Source: Burkholderia guangdongensis | GTDB lineage: Bacteria > Pseudomonadota > Gammaproteobacteria > Burkholderiales > Burkholderiaceae | Length of the DNA stretch: 64,000 nucleotides | Direction of reading: 5' to 3' | Assembly (NCBI RefSeq): GCF_013403875.1 | Contig: NZ_JACBNX010000021.1 | Location: 31,515 to 95,514 of the forward strand | In this document: piece after piece, positions 33,886-43,194 of the stretch | How the letters are laid out: the number at the start of each line of letters is the position of its first letter | Numbering within the stretch: the first letter of the stretch is position 1 | Program-made: the position numbers and the translations under genes | Notes under the pieces: model-generated | What the model saw: only the letters and a program-made list of their open reading frames with translations | What the model was told of the DNA's origin: nothing | Databases searched by the model: none

Positions 33886-34838
33886 ACGCGCCACCCGCCC
33901 CGTACGCGATCGACGTCAGCAAGCTGAACAAGCATTTCGGCGCGAAGCACGTCGTGAAGGATGTGTCGCTGCGCGTCGCGCGCGGCGAGATCTTCGGCTT
34001 CCTCGGCCCGAACGGCAGCGGCAAGACGACGTCGATCCGGATGATGTGCGGGCTGCTGACGCCCGACTCCGGTATCGGCACGTGCCTCGGCTACGACATC
34101 GTGCGCGACAGCGCGCAGATCAAACGGCGCGTCGGCTACATGACGCAGCGCTTCTCGTACTGGGACGACCTGTCGATCCGCGAGAACCTCGATTTCGTTG
34201 CGCGGATGTACGAGATGCCGGACCGCAAGACCGCGGTCGCCCGCGCGCTCGATTCGCTCGGCCTCGCGCGCCGCGCGAACCAGTTGACGGGCACGCTGTC
34301 CGGCGGCTGGAAGCAGCGGCTCGCGCTCGCCGCGTGCATGCTGCACGGCCCCGAGCTGCTGCTGCTCGACGAGCCGACCGCCGGCGTCGATCCGGCCGCG
34401 CGCCGCGACTTCTGGGAGGAGCTGCACCGGCTCGCCGAGCAGGGCATCGCGGTGCTCGTCAGCACGCACTACATGGACGAGGCCGAGCGCTGCCACAAGC
34501 TCGCGTACATCGCGTACGGCGAGCTGCTCGCGCAAGGCACCGCCGCCGAGATCGTCGCGTCGCAGGGGCTCGCGACGCGCGCGATCGCGGGCGAGCGGCT
34601 GACCGAGCTGTCCGCGCGGCTGCGCGCGCTGCCCGGCGTCGAGCAGACCGTCGTGTTCGGCGCGACGCTGCACGTGAGCGGCCGCGACCGGCCCGCGCTC
34701 GACGCGGCGCTCGCGCAAGCCGCCGCCGAAGATTCGTCGCTGCGCGTCGAGCCGGTCGACACCGGCCTCGAGGACGTGTTCATCTACATGATGGGCCGCG
34801 CGGACGTCGGCAACGGCAAAGCAGGCGCGCCGTCATGA
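33882..34838 (+). CDS. ABC transporter ATPase (DrrA/YbhF-like)
   Basis: 318 residues. Walker A is G-P-N-G-S-G-K-T-T (about 44-52), the signature is L-S-G-G-W-K-Q-R with Trp in the usual Gln place, and Walker B L-L-L-L-D-E-P-T is followed by A-G-V-D-P. The H-loop is S-T-H-Y-M-D-E. A C-terminal extension of about 90 residues is typical of drug/polysaccharide ABC-2 exporters. A single nucleotide-binding domain, so it must dimerise. Start and stop overlap both neighbours by four bases. Confidence 0.93.
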   Translation: MNAPPAPYAIDVSKLNKHFGAKHVVKDVSLRVARGEIFGFLGPNGSGKTTSIRMMCGLLTPDSGIGTCLGYDIVRDSAQIKRRVGYMTQRFSYWDDLSIRENLDFVARMYEMPDRKTAVARALDSLGLARRANQLTGTLSGGWKQRLALAACMLHGPELLLLDEPTAGVDPAARRDFWEELHRLAEQGIAVLVSTHYMDEAERCHKLAYIAYGELLAQGTAAEIVASQGLATRAIAGERLTELSARLRALPGVEQTVVFGATLHVSGRDRPALDAALAQAAAEDSSLRVEPVDTGLEDVFIYMMGRADVGNGKAGAPS

Positions 34839-35989
34839 GCACGCCGCTGCGCTTTGCCCGATCGTTCTCGTTCGCGCGCTGGTGGAGCATCGTGCTGAAG
34901 GAGTTCCTGCAACTGCGCCGCGACCGCGTGACGTTCGCGATGATCGTCGGCGTGCCGATCCTGCAGCTCACGCTGTTCGGCTTCGCGATCAACACCGACC
35001 CGAAACATCTGCCGACCGCGGTGATCGTCGCGGACACGAGCCCGTTCGAGCGCAGCTTCGTCGCCGCGATGCGCAACTCCGACTACTTCGACGTGATCGA
35101 GACGCTGCCCGACGAAGCGTCCGCGCGGCACGCGCTCGCGCGCGGGGACGTGCAGTTCGTGCTCACCGTGCCCGCCGATTTCTCGCGGCGGCTGCTGCGC
35201 GGCGAGCGCCCGTCGCTGCTCGTCGAGGCGGACGCGACCGATCCGGTCGCGATCGGCTCCGCGCTCGACGCACTGACGGGCCTCGTGCAGCCGGTCGCGG
35301 ACAAGGATCTCGTCGGCCCGCTCGCGCATCTGAACGGCCGTCCGGGCGCGTTCGACGTCGTGCTGCACCGGCTGTACAACCCGGAGGGGATCACGCAGTA
35401 CAACGTCGTGCCGGGCCTGATGGGCGTGATCCTGACGATGACGATGGTGATGATGACCGGCCTCGCGATCACGCGCGAGCGCGAGCGCGGCACGATGGAG
35501 AACCTGCTCGCGACGCCCGTGCTGCCGATCGAGGTGATGACCGGCAAGATCGTCCCTTACGTGTTCATCGGGCTGATCCAGGTATCGATCATACTCGTGG
35601 CCGCGCGCATCGTGTTCCACGTGCCGTTCGTCGGCAGCGTGCTCGCGATCTATCTGTCCGCGCTGCTGTTCATCGCCGCGAACCTGACGGTCGGGATCAC
35701 GCTGTCGTCGCTCGCGCAGAACCAGCTTCAGGCGATGCAGCTCGCGGTGTTCTACTTCCTGCCGAACATCCTGCTGTCCGGCTTCATGTTCCCGTTCGCC
35801 GGCATGCCGAAGTGGGCGCAGTTCATCGGCAACCTGCTGCCGCTCACCTACTTCGACCGCCTCGTGCGCGGCATCCTGCTCAAAGGGAACGGCTGGGCCG
35901 ACCTGTGGCCGTCCGCGTGGCCGGTCGCCGTGTTCACGGTCGTCGTGATGGGCATCGCGCTGCGCTTCTATCGGCGCACGCTCGACTAG
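34835..35989 (+). CDS. ABC-2 type permease
   Basis: 384 residues: one N-terminal span, a large periplasmic domain (about 45-175), then five spans, the topology of the YbhS/YbhR family. The segment T-R-E-R-E-R-G-T-M-E-N-L-L-A-T-P is the conserved coupling region after the second span. Only one permease gene is present here, whereas the enterobacterial ybh operon has two, so the pump is likely a homodimer or uses a permease encoded elsewhere. Confidence 0.92.
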   Translation: MSTPLRFARSFSFARWWSIVLKEFLQLRRDRVTFAMIVGVPILQLTLFGFAINTDPKHLPTAVIVADTSPFERSFVAAMRNSDYFDVIETLPDEASARHALARGDVQFVLTVPADFSRRLLRGERPSLLVEADATDPVAIGSALDALTGLVQPVADKDLVGPLAHLNGRPGAFDVVLHRLYNPEGITQYNVVPGLMGVILTMTMVMMTGLAITRERERGTMENLLATPVLPIEVMTGKIVPYVFIGLIQVSIILVAARIVFHVPFVGSVLAIYLSALLFIAANLTVGITLSSLAQNQLQAMQLAVFYFLPNILLSGFMFPFAGMPKWAQFIGNLLPLTYFDRLVRGILLKGNGWADLWPSAWPVAVFTVVVMGIALRFYRRTLD

Positions 35990-35993
35990 GCGG

Positions 35994-37523
35994 ATGCCGA
36001 TGCATGCCCGCCCGCCCCTGGCCGCCCTCGCCGCCCTCACCCGCGTCAGCCACCTCACCCGTCGCGCGGCGCTCGCCGCACACGTTGGCGCGGTCGCGAT
36101 GCTCTGCGCGGCATGCACGGTCGGCCCGGACTTCAACACGCCGGCCGCGCCGGCGACGCAGCGCTACACGGCCGGCGAGCTGCCGGCCGCCACCGAGGCC
36201 GCGAGCGGCGCGGCCGGCGCCGCGCAGACGTTCGCGACCGCGCCGCATGCGCCGCGCCAATGGTGGACGCAGTTCCGCTCCGATGCGCTGAACCGCCTCG
36301 TCGACGAAGCGTGGCAGCACAGCCCGACGCTCGACGACGCACGCGCGAAGCTCGTGCAGGCACGGCAAAACTACGTGGCCGAAGCGGGCGCGAAACTGCT
36401 GCCGCAAGTCGACGCGAGTGTGTCCGCCACACGCGAGCAGGTCGACGTCGCCGCGTTCGGGATTCCGAACGTGCGCAACCCGGGGCCGTTCACGCTGATC
36501 GACGCGTCGGTCAGCGTGTCGTACGCGCTCGACCTGTTCGGCGGCAACCGGCGCGCGCTCGAAGCGCTGCTCGCGCAGGTCGACTACGCGTCGTACGAGC
36601 TCGACGCCGCGCGCCTGACGCTCGCCGGCGACGTCGTCGCGACGGCGATCCGGCGCGCGTCGCTCGCGCGGCAGATCGCGCTGACGCAACAGCTCGTCGA
36701 CGCGCAGACGCGGCAATTGCGGATCGTCGACGCGCGCTACGCGGCGGGCGGCGTGTCGCTCGCCGACGTGCGCGCGCAGCGCACGCTGGTCGCGCAAACG
36801 CAGGCGTCCCTGCCGCCGCTCGCCGCGCAGCTCGCGCAGGCGGATCACCGGCTCGCGATCCTGCTCGGCGTGCCGCCGTCCGACGCGCATCTGCCGGACC
36901 TGACGCTCGACGCGCTGCATCTGCCCGACACGCTGCCGGTCACGCTGCCGTCGACGCTCGCGCGCGAGCGGCCCGACATCCGCGCGGCGCAAGCGCTGCT
37001 GCATCAGGCGAGCGCGAACGTCGGCGTCGCGACCGCGAACCTGTATCCGCACTTCGCGATCTCGGCCGGCGCGGGCTCGGAGCGGATGCGCATCGCCGAC
37101 ATCGTCGACGGGCTGAACATCTGGAATCTCGGGCTGAACCTGACGCAGCCGCTGTTCCACGGCGGCGAGCTGCGCGCGAAAAAGCGCGCGGCCGAGGCCG
37201 CGTACGACGCGGCGTTCGCCGATTACCGGCAGACGGTGCTGCAGGCGCTGCAGCAGGTCGCGGACGCGCTGCGCGCGCTCGACGACGACGCGGCCGAGCT
37301 GCAGTCGCGCGAGCGCGCCGCGCGCGAGGCCGAAGCCGCCAGCGCGATCGCCGGGCAGCAATATGCGGCGGGCGGCATCAGCCAGTTCGCGCTGATCGAC
37401 ACGCAGCGGCAGGCGCTGCAGACCGCGCTCGACCGCACGCGCGCGCAGGCCGACCGGCTCGCGGATACGGCCGCGCTGTTTCAGGCATTGGGCGGGACTC
37501 TGACCGAAAACGCGCCGGAATGA
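35994..37523 (+). CDS. Outer-membrane efflux lipoprotein (NodT family)
   Basis: 509 residues. An N-terminal lipobox L-C-A-A-C followed by T-V-G-P-D-F is the classic start of OprM/NodT channels. Two repeated coiled-coil OEP halves follow, with the family segments S-V-S-Y-A-L-D-L-F-G-G and R-E-R-P-D-I-R-A-A-Q-A-L-L. It begins four bases after the permease stop, so the operon codes for a complete trans-envelope exporter: adaptor, ATPase, permease and channel. Confidence 0.93.
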   Translation: MPMHARPPLAALAALTRVSHLTRRAALAAHVGAVAMLCAACTVGPDFNTPAAPATQRYTAGELPAATEAASGAAGAAQTFATAPHAPRQWWTQFRSDALNRLVDEAWQHSPTLDDARAKLVQARQNYVAEAGAKLLPQVDASVSATREQVDVAAFGIPNVRNPGPFTLIDASVSVSYALDLFGGNRRALEALLAQVDYASYELDAARLTLAGDVVATAIRRASLARQIALTQQLVDAQTRQLRIVDARYAAGGVSLADVRAQRTLVAQTQASLPPLAAQLAQADHRLAILLGVPPSDAHLPDLTLDALHLPDTLPVTLPSTLARERPDIRAAQALLHQASANVGVATANLYPHFAISAGAGSERMRIADIVDGLNIWNLGLNLTQPLFHGGELRAKKRAAEAAYDAAFADYRQTVLQALQQVADALRALDDDAAELQSRERAAREAEAASAIAGQQYAAGGISQFALIDTQRQALQTALDRTRAQADRLADTAALFQALGGTLTENAPE

Positions 37524-37607
37524 GCACCGCAGGCCATCGCTGCCCGCGCCACGGCCGGCCGCGCGTCATGCGTGCCGCGCCCCGCTGATCGCCACCGCCG
37601 AAACGCG

Positions 37608-39326
37608 TTACTCGATCCCGTTCTCGTGCGCGGCCGAATCGACGCCCGTGGCCGCAAGCGCCTCGTGCAGCGTGCCGAACACGTTCGACGCGCCGACGAC
37701 CGGCGTGATCCCGTGCCGGTCCATGTCCGCGCGCAGATAGCGGTTCACGCGCCCGAAGATCACGTCGACGTCGCGCGCGCGCATCGCCTGGATCAGATCG
37801 GTCAGCGTGCGCGCGGCCGAATAGTCGAGATCGGTGATCGCGCCCGCGTCGACGACGAACCAGCGCAGTTCGCCCGGCGCCGCGTCGATCAGCTCGGCGA
37901 CTTCCGACGCGAAAACCTGATCGTTCGCGAAGAACAGGTCCGAGCCGAACCGATAGACGATCAGGCCCGGCGCGGTGACCACGCCGGGCTTCGCGGGCAC
38001 CGGCAGCCAGCGGCCGGTCGCGGCGTCCGGCTCGAGCACCATCGTGTGCGGCTGATAGCTGTGCCGCACGTGCCGCAGCAGCGACAGCGCGATCGCGAGC
38101 AGGATCCCGTGCTCGACGCCGACGAGCACGACCGCCGCGGCCGTGATCAGCGCGAGCCTGAATTCGCCGGGGCTTTCCGTGCGGATCGCGTTCAGGCTCG
38201 GCACGTTGACGAGCCCGAGCGCGATCGTGAACACGATGCCGGCGAGCACGCAGTGCGGCAGATATTGCAGATCACGGCTCAGGAACAGCAGCACGACGAC
38301 GACGACCGCCGCGAACGCGAGCTGCCCGACCTGGCTGCGCGTGCCGGCGCCGGCGGCCATCGCGGTCTGCGTCGGGCTGCCGTTGACGACGAACGCGCCG
38401 CTGAACGCGGCGGCCGCGTTCGCGGCGGCGAGGCCGAGGATGTCCGCGTTGGTGTCGACGTCCTCGTGATACTGCTGCGCGAACACGCGCGCGGCGGCCG
38501 CGCTCTGCGCGATGATCATCACGAAGCACGACGCGGCGGCCGGCACCAGATCGAGAAACTGCTGCCACGTGACCGACGGAAAGCGCAGCGGCGGCAGCCC
38601 GCCCTGCACCGGGCCGAGCAGCGCGATTCCGTGTGCGGCGAAATCGAACACCTTGCTCGCGGCGATGCTGCCGACGACCGCGACGAGCGGCACCGGCACG
38701 CGCGGCATCACGCGCTTGAAGCCGAGGATCGCGCCGACGACGAGCGCCGTCAGCGCGACCGTCGGCAGGTTCGCGCGCGCGAGATGCCCGACGACGTAGG
38801 CCAACTGCCCGACGCTGCGCGACGACGGCACCGGCACGGCCATCCCGAGCATGTCGCCGAGCATCGCGATCGACACCTGCACGCCGACGCCCGCGAGAAA
38901 GCCGACCAGCACCGTGCGCGACAGGAAATCGGCGAGAAACCCGAGCTTGAAGACGCGCGCGAGCAGCAGCAGCGCGGCGGTCATCAGTGCGAGCATGCTC
39001 GCGAGCGTCACGTATTCGGCGCTACCGGCCGGCGCCATCGACGCGACCCGGCTCGCGAAGATCGTCGCGGTCGCCGAATCGGCCGCGACGACGAGATGCC
39101 GCGACGCGCCGAAGCACGCGAACGCGACGAGCGGCAGAAACACCGTGTACAGGCCCGTCACCGCGGGCATGCCGGCGATGCGCGCATAGCCGAGGACTTG
39201 CGGGATGTCCATCGACGCAAGCGAGATGCCGGCAAGCGTGTCGCGCAGCGCGGCGGCGCGGCCGATCGGAAGAATGCCTTTCAGCAGGTGCAGCCCCGAC
39301 GACGGGCTTTCGTTCGTATGTTGCAT
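37608..39326 (-). CDS. SulP (SLC26) anion transporter with STAS domain
   Basis: 572 residues. The SulP signature region is near the N-terminus (S-M-D-I-P-Q-V-L-G-Y-A-R-I-A-G-M-P-A-V-T-G-L-Y), then A-D-S-A-T-A-T-I, about fourteen spans, and a C-terminal STAS domain (about 430-560; V-V-D-A-G-A-I-T-D-L-D-Y-S-A). Substrate may be sulfate, bicarbonate or dicarboxylate and cannot be fixed from sequence. It is divergent from the alcohol dehydrogenase gene across a gap with a perfect palindrome. Confidence 0.9.
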   Translation of the reverse strand: MQHTNESPSSGLHLLKGILPIGRAAALRDTLAGISLASMDIPQVLGYARIAGMPAVTGLYTVFLPLVAFACFGASRHLVVAADSATATIFASRVASMAPAGSAEYVTLASMLALMTAALLLLARVFKLGFLADFLSRTVLVGFLAGVGVQVSIAMLGDMLGMAVPVPSSRSVGQLAYVVGHLARANLPTVALTALVVGAILGFKRVMPRVPVPLVAVVGSIAASKVFDFAAHGIALLGPVQGGLPPLRFPSVTWQQFLDLVPAAASCFVMIIAQSAAAARVFAQQYHEDVDTNADILGLAAANAAAAFSGAFVVNGSPTQTAMAAGAGTRSQVGQLAFAAVVVVVLLFLSRDLQYLPHCVLAGIVFTIALGLVNVPSLNAIRTESPGEFRLALITAAAVVLVGVEHGILLAIALSLLRHVRHSYQPHTMVLEPDAATGRWLPVPAKPGVVTAPGLIVYRFGSDLFFANDQVFASEVAELIDAAPGELRWFVVDAGAITDLDYSAARTLTDLIQAMRARDVDVIFGRVNRYLRADMDRHGITPVVGASNVFGTLHEALAATGVDSAAHENGIE

Positions 39327-39406
39327 GCTCGATATCGTTTTTCGTATGGTCGGCGTGATCGGCCTGGTCCGCGCACGGGGAGCGTGACGCGAATTTTTCC
39401 ATTTTT

Positions 39407-39420
39407 AGAACGATCGTTCT
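39407..39420. promoter_or_regulatory. Perfect palindrome between sulP and adh
   Basis: AGAACGATCGTTCT is a perfect 14-base palindrome; allowing one mismatched pair, it extends with TTT on the left and AAA on the right to 22 bases (39403-39424). It lies 77 bases ahead of the adh ATG and 80 bases ahead of the sulP ATG. The form suits a TetR-family dimer. No regulator gene is adjacent. Confidence 0.6.
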
Positions 39421-39497
39421 CAAATCGACGGCCGTCCGCTATGATGCACGAGAGTTGGGACCGTCACCCGTGGCAGATGATTCAACTGGAGACACCG

Positions 39498-40556
39498 ATG
39501 CAGATGCGTTGTTATTGCGTGACCCATCATGGCCAGCCGCTCGAACTGATGGAAAGGGACATCCCGCAGCCGCAGGGCACCGAAGTGCTGGTGCGCGTGA
39601 AGGCGGCGGGGCTTTGCCACTCCGATCTGCACATATGGGAAGGCTACTACGACCTGGGCGGCGGCAAGAAACTGGTGCTGGCCGACCGGGGCATCAAGCT
39701 GCCGCTGACGCCGAGCCATGAGATCTGCGGCACCGTCGTCGCGTCGGGCCCCGACGCCGGCCCGGTGCCGACCGACGTCGACTTCGTCGTGCATCCGTGG
39801 ATCGGCTGCGGTGAGTGCGCGGCCTGCCGGCACGGCGAGGAGAACATCTGCCTGAAGCCGCAATCGCTCGGCGTGATGCGCGACGGCGGCTTCGCGGACT
39901 ACGTGATCGTGCCGCACCCGCGCTATCTGGTGGAACTCGGCGGACTCGACCCGGTGAAGGCCGCGCCGCTCGCGTGCGCGGGCGTCACGACCTACTCGGC
40001 AATCAGGAAATTCGGCGACCGCATTCACGAGGCGCCCGTCGTCGTGATTGGTGCGGGCGGGCTTGGGATGATGGCGATCGAGGTGCTGAAGGCGCTCGGC
40101 GCCCGAGGAGCGATCGTCGTCGACGTCGACGCCGCGAAGCGCGACGCCGCGCTGCAGGCGGGCGCGCTCGCCGTGATCGACGCCCGCGCGCCGGATGCCG
40201 CGAAGCAGATCCTTCAGGCGACCGGCGGCGGCGCGCGCGCGGTGCTCGACCTCGTCGGCGCGACGCCGACCGTGAGGCTCGCGCTCGACTCGTGCGCGCG
40301 CGGCGGGCACATCGTCATCGTCGGCCTGATGGGCGGCGACATCACGCTTTCGCTGCCGGTCATCCCGATGAAGCCGCTGAAGATCGAAGGCAGCTACGTC
40401 GGCACGCTGCCCGAGTTGCGCGAGCTCGTCGCGTTGATGCGCGACGGCAAGATCCGGCCCGCGCCGGTATCGAGCCGCCCGCTCGGCGAGATCAACGACG
40501 CGTTGCAGGCGCTCGCGCAAGGCAAGGTGATCGGGCGGACGGTGCTGATTCCGTAG
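39498..40556 (+). CDS. Zinc-dependent alcohol dehydrogenase
   Basis: 352 residues of the medium-chain dehydrogenase family. Catalytic zinc ligands are in G-L-C-H-S-D and P-S-H-E-I; the structural zinc set is C-G-E-C-A-A-C-R-H-G-E-E-N-I-C (four Cys). The Rossmann loop is G-A-G-G-L-G. The ATG at 39498 has GGAG eight bases before it; a further in-frame Met lies two codons on. The protein resembles NAD-dependent alcohol dehydrogenases of broad substrate range. Expression may be governed by the palindrome at 39407. Confidence 0.9.
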   Translation: MQMRCYCVTHHGQPLELMERDIPQPQGTEVLVRVKAAGLCHSDLHIWEGYYDLGGGKKLVLADRGIKLPLTPSHEICGTVVASGPDAGPVPTDVDFVVHPWIGCGECAACRHGEENICLKPQSLGVMRDGGFADYVIVPHPRYLVELGGLDPVKAAPLACAGVTTYSAIRKFGDRIHEAPVVVIGAGGLGMMAIEVLKALGARGAIVVDVDAAKRDAALQAGALAVIDARAPDAAKQILQATGGGARAVLDLVGATPTVRLALDSCARGGHIVIVGLMGGDITLSLPVIPMKPLKIEGSYVGTLPELRELVALMRDGKIRPAPVSSRPLGEINDALQALAQGKVIGRTVLIP

Positions 40557-40586
40557 CTTGCGGCGCGACGTTGATCGCGGCGATCA

Positions 40587-40718
40587 TCACATACGGCGAT
40601 GCGCTTCGGCGATCAGCTCGCAGTTGCGCACGTGCGCTTCCCAGGCCCGGGACATCATCTGGCGCAGGTGGAAGAACCATTGGCTGGAAGTCGGGAGGGT
40701 GTTAGCTGCAGCTTTCAT
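40587..40718 (-). CDS. 43-residue small protein, unannotated type
   Basis: An ATG at 40718 opens a 43-codon frame ending TGA at 40587. The protein is MKAAANTLPTSSQWFFHLRQ followed by a basic helix rich in Met, Arg, His and Glu (M-M-S-R-A-W-E-A-H-V-R-N-C-E-L-I-A-E-A-H). Codon use in the second half is GC-ending like true genes here. A near-consensus promoter and a dyad lie directly upstream, which gives strong support to expression. There is no clear ribosome site. No family recognised. Confidence 0.6.
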   Translation of the reverse strand: MKAAANTLPTSSQWFFHLRQMMSRAWEAHVRNCELIAEAHRRM

Positions 40719-40728
40719 GATAAATACC

Positions 40729-40752
40729 GGGTAAACCACTAGGTGGAAACCC
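40729..40752. promoter_or_regulatory. Nested inverted repeat in the small ORF leader
   Basis: Outer arms GGGT (40729) and ACCC (40749) enclose inner arms CCAC and GTGG around TAG. The dyad lies immediately downstream of the -10 box, across the expected transcription start, and ends ten bases from the ATG; it could be an operator or an RNA hairpin. Confidence 0.5.
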
Positions 40753-40754
40753 GT

Positions 40755-40782
40755 ATTATAGACTTCCTGCGCCGTTCTGCAA
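40755..40782 (-). promoter_or_regulatory. Sigma-70 promoter for the 43-residue ORF
   Basis: On the reverse strand TTGCAG (40782-40777), a 16-base spacer and a perfect TATAAT (40760-40755). The start site should be near 40748, about 30 bases before the ATG at 40718. Confidence 0.65.
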
Positions 40783-40801
40783 CCTCACCGTCCGGCCAGT
40801 G

Positions 40802-41653
40802 TCATGCGCCGGCGAACGACTGAATCAACCGGTTGAACGCCGCCGGACGCGCGACGTTCATCCCGTGCGACGCCCCTTCGACGGTCGTGCGCTGCGCGCG
40901 GCCGATCCAGGCTTCGAGACTGTCGACGTTGTCGCGATACATCCGCGGGCTGCGCTGCCCGTCGATCAGCAGCGTCGGGCACTGGATCTGCGCGGCCTTC
41001 TCGCGCGAATACGCGGGCAGCGGATCGCGGAACTGCTTCGGCAGTGTGCTCGCGTTGTCGATCGCCATCCGGCGGAAGCCGACGCCGCTCTTCTTCCACG
41101 CGCCCGCGATGCTGACCGAATCGACGAACAGCTCGAGCCCCGCGTCGATCTCGCCGTCGCCGATCATCCGCGCGACGCGCTCGCGCAGCGCGATCGTCGC
41201 GGCCGGCAGCGATGCCTCGCGCGCCAGATCCTTCTGCAGCGGGCCGCCCGGATCGGCGAGCGTCAGCGTCTTCACGAGATCCGGATGCTCGCGCGCGATG
41301 TTGAAGGCGACCGCGCCGCCGCGCGAATGGCCGACCAGGTGAACCGGGCCGAGATCGAGCGATTCGATGAACTCGGCCAGCTCGTCGACGTGGTTCTGCC
41401 AGCTGAAGTCGTCCTGGATCCCCGCCTCGACCGCCGGCCAGTAATGGCTAAGGCTCGGCGCGATGCAGCGGAACTGCGCGGACAGCGGCGCGAGCTGGGC
41501 ATCCCAGTACCGGTAGTCGCACAGCGAGCCGTGCACGAACACGACCGGCTCGCCGTCGCCACGCTCGGCGTAAGGGACGCAAATACCCGATCCGACCGTC
41601 GCAAAGTTCAGCTCGGCGCTAGCCAGGATCGAGGGCTCAATTCGCATGTTCAT
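40802..41653 (-). CDS. Alpha/beta hydrolase
   Basis: 283 residues from the ATG at 41653 (41668 GTG and 41647 ATG are alternatives). The fold is plain: H-G-S-L-C-D-Y-R-Y-W oxyanion strand, nucleophile elbow G-H-S-R-G-G, and a His near the C-terminus in G-A-S-H-G-M. The acid is likely Asp in L-L-I-D-G-Q. No signal peptide. Substrate unknown; it resembles the 3-oxoadipate enol-lactonase/haloperoxidase branch. Stands alone on this strand. Confidence 0.82.
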   Translation of the reverse strand: MNMRIEPSILASAELNFATVGSGICVPYAERGDGEPVVFVHGSLCDYRYWDAQLAPLSAQFRCIAPSLSHYWPAVEAGIQDDFSWQNHVDELAEFIESLDLGPVHLVGHSRGGAVAFNIAREHPDLVKTLTLADPGGPLQKDLAREASLPAATIALRERVARMIGDGEIDAGLELFVDSVSIAGAWKKSGVGFRRMAIDNASTLPKQFRDPLPAYSREKAAQIQCPTLLIDGQRSPRMYRDNVDSLEAWIGRAQRTTVEGASHGMNVARPAAFNRLIQSFAGA

Positions 41654-41804
41654 CGCAGGGACCACCACGAGTTCGTCGTCATGCAGCCACTATGCCCGAT
41701 CGCACCCCGCAAGAAAAACGCATAATTCTCATCGTATCGATCAGATTTTCTGATAGCGATGCGTGCCGCCCTTGCCCGCCCCCTCGCCCGCCCCTTTCAG
41801 CCGA

Positions 41805-43109
41805 TCAGCCCGCGAGCGACGACCGCGCGGGCGCGGCCTGAGCATCGACCGCCTCCGCGCCTTGCCGTACGTTCCGCGCGGCCTTGTCCGGATCGATCGC
41901 GACGAACCCGAACGCCGCCGCGCCGAGCATCAGCACGCCGCTCAGCGCGAACCCCGCCTCGTAGCCGGCCGGGCCCGGCATGCGCGTGACGATCAACCCC
42001 ATCAGCAGCGGCGCCAGAATCCCGCCGACCGACGAGATCGAGCTGTCGATCGCGAGAATCGCGCTGCGCTGCGACGGCGGCACGACTTCCGCGAGAATCG
42101 CCGGGCCCGCCGCGTAGATCACCTGCGCGACACCGAGCGCGAACCCGATCGTCAGCACCCGCCACACGGGTCCGTACGCGCTCAGGTACAGGCACACGAG
42201 CGCCGCGCCGGCCAGCACCATCGCGACCGCGGAAAACCGGCCCCGCGCGTTGCGCGACGACGCGCCGCGCGCGAGCATCCGGCGCACGACGACGATTCCT
42301 GCGACGCTCAGCAGCACGTTGAAGCCGATGTTGACCGCCAGCAGGCGTCCGGACGTAACGCCGTCGAAGCCGAGCCCGCGCTGGATGTACGCGGGCATCC
42401 ACGTGAGCACGAGCGCGAGCGCCCAGTACATCGCGAACCGCATCGCGATGCAGGCGGCGACGGTCGGCTCGCGCAGCAGCCTGCCGTACCGCACGCGCAC
42501 CGTCGCGACGCGAACCGCCTGGCCGGCGCCGGCTTCCTGCCCTTCGCGGCCGAACGCGAGCCACAGCAGCGACCATGCGATGCCGAGCGCCGCAAGCACG
42601 TAGAAGTTCGCGCGCCATCCCCAGCGCAGCGTGATCAGCGGCAGCGCGACGCCGGCCGCGAGCAAGCCGAACGACGCGCCCTGCGCGATGCACGCGACCG
42701 GCAGATCGCGCTTCGCGTCGGGGAACCACTTGTGCAGCGCATGGACCGCGATCGGCCACGCGGGCCCTTCCGCGACGCCGAGCAGCACGCGCGCCGCGAC
42801 GAGCACGACGAGGCTCGACGACAGCGCCATCGGGATCTGCAGCACCGCCCATGCGACGGCCATCGCGAGCAGCATCCCGGTCGTCGCGACGCGGTTCGTG
42901 ACGAAGCCGCCGACGACGCCCGCAACCGCGAACAGCCAGAAGTAGCTGCTGCCGAGCAGGCCGAACATCGCCGGCGACAGCTTCAGCTCCGTCATCATCG
43001 GCACCGCGAGCATGCCGACCGCGACCTTGTCGGAAAAGTTGATGATCATGTAGAGGCCGAGGAGCAGCGTCATTCGCCAGGCCTTTCCGGACTGATAGCT
43101 CGTACTCAT
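41805..43109 (-). CDS. MFS transporter, anion:cation symporter type
   Basis: 434 residues and twelve hydrophobic spans. The first loop carries N-F-S-D-K-V-A-V-G, as in metabolite:proton symporters of the ACS group, and the motif R-V-L-L-G-V-A-E-G-P-A-W-P lies in the fourth span. It follows the TauD-type dioxygenase gene on the same strand with an 85-base gap, so the two likely form an uptake-plus-oxidation unit for one compound, controlled by the divergent LysR protein. Substrate unknown. Confidence 0.87.
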   Translation of the reverse strand: MSTSYQSGKAWRMTLLLGLYMIINFSDKVAVGMLAVPMMTELKLSPAMFGLLGSSYFWLFAVAGVVGGFVTNRVATTGMLLAMAVAWAVLQIPMALSSSLVVLVAARVLLGVAEGPAWPIAVHALHKWFPDAKRDLPVACIAQGASFGLLAAGVALPLITLRWGWRANFYVLAALGIAWSLLWLAFGREGQEAGAGQAVRVATVRVRYGRLLREPTVAACIAMRFAMYWALALVLTWMPAYIQRGLGFDGVTSGRLLAVNIGFNVLLSVAGIVVVRRMLARGASSRNARGRFSAVAMVLAGAALVCLYLSAYGPVWRVLTIGFALGVAQVIYAAGPAILAEVVPPSQRSAILAIDSSISSVGGILAPLLMGLIVTRMPGPAGYEAGFALSGVLMLGAAAFGFVAIDPDKAARNVRQGAEAVDAQAAPARSSLAG

Positions 43110-43194
43110 GCGTTCTCCATTTCCGCCCCGCGGTAGTCTCGTTGACGGATGCCCCCTCGAGAGGCCTGACGCGAAGCCGCGGGTCCGGGGGCGC

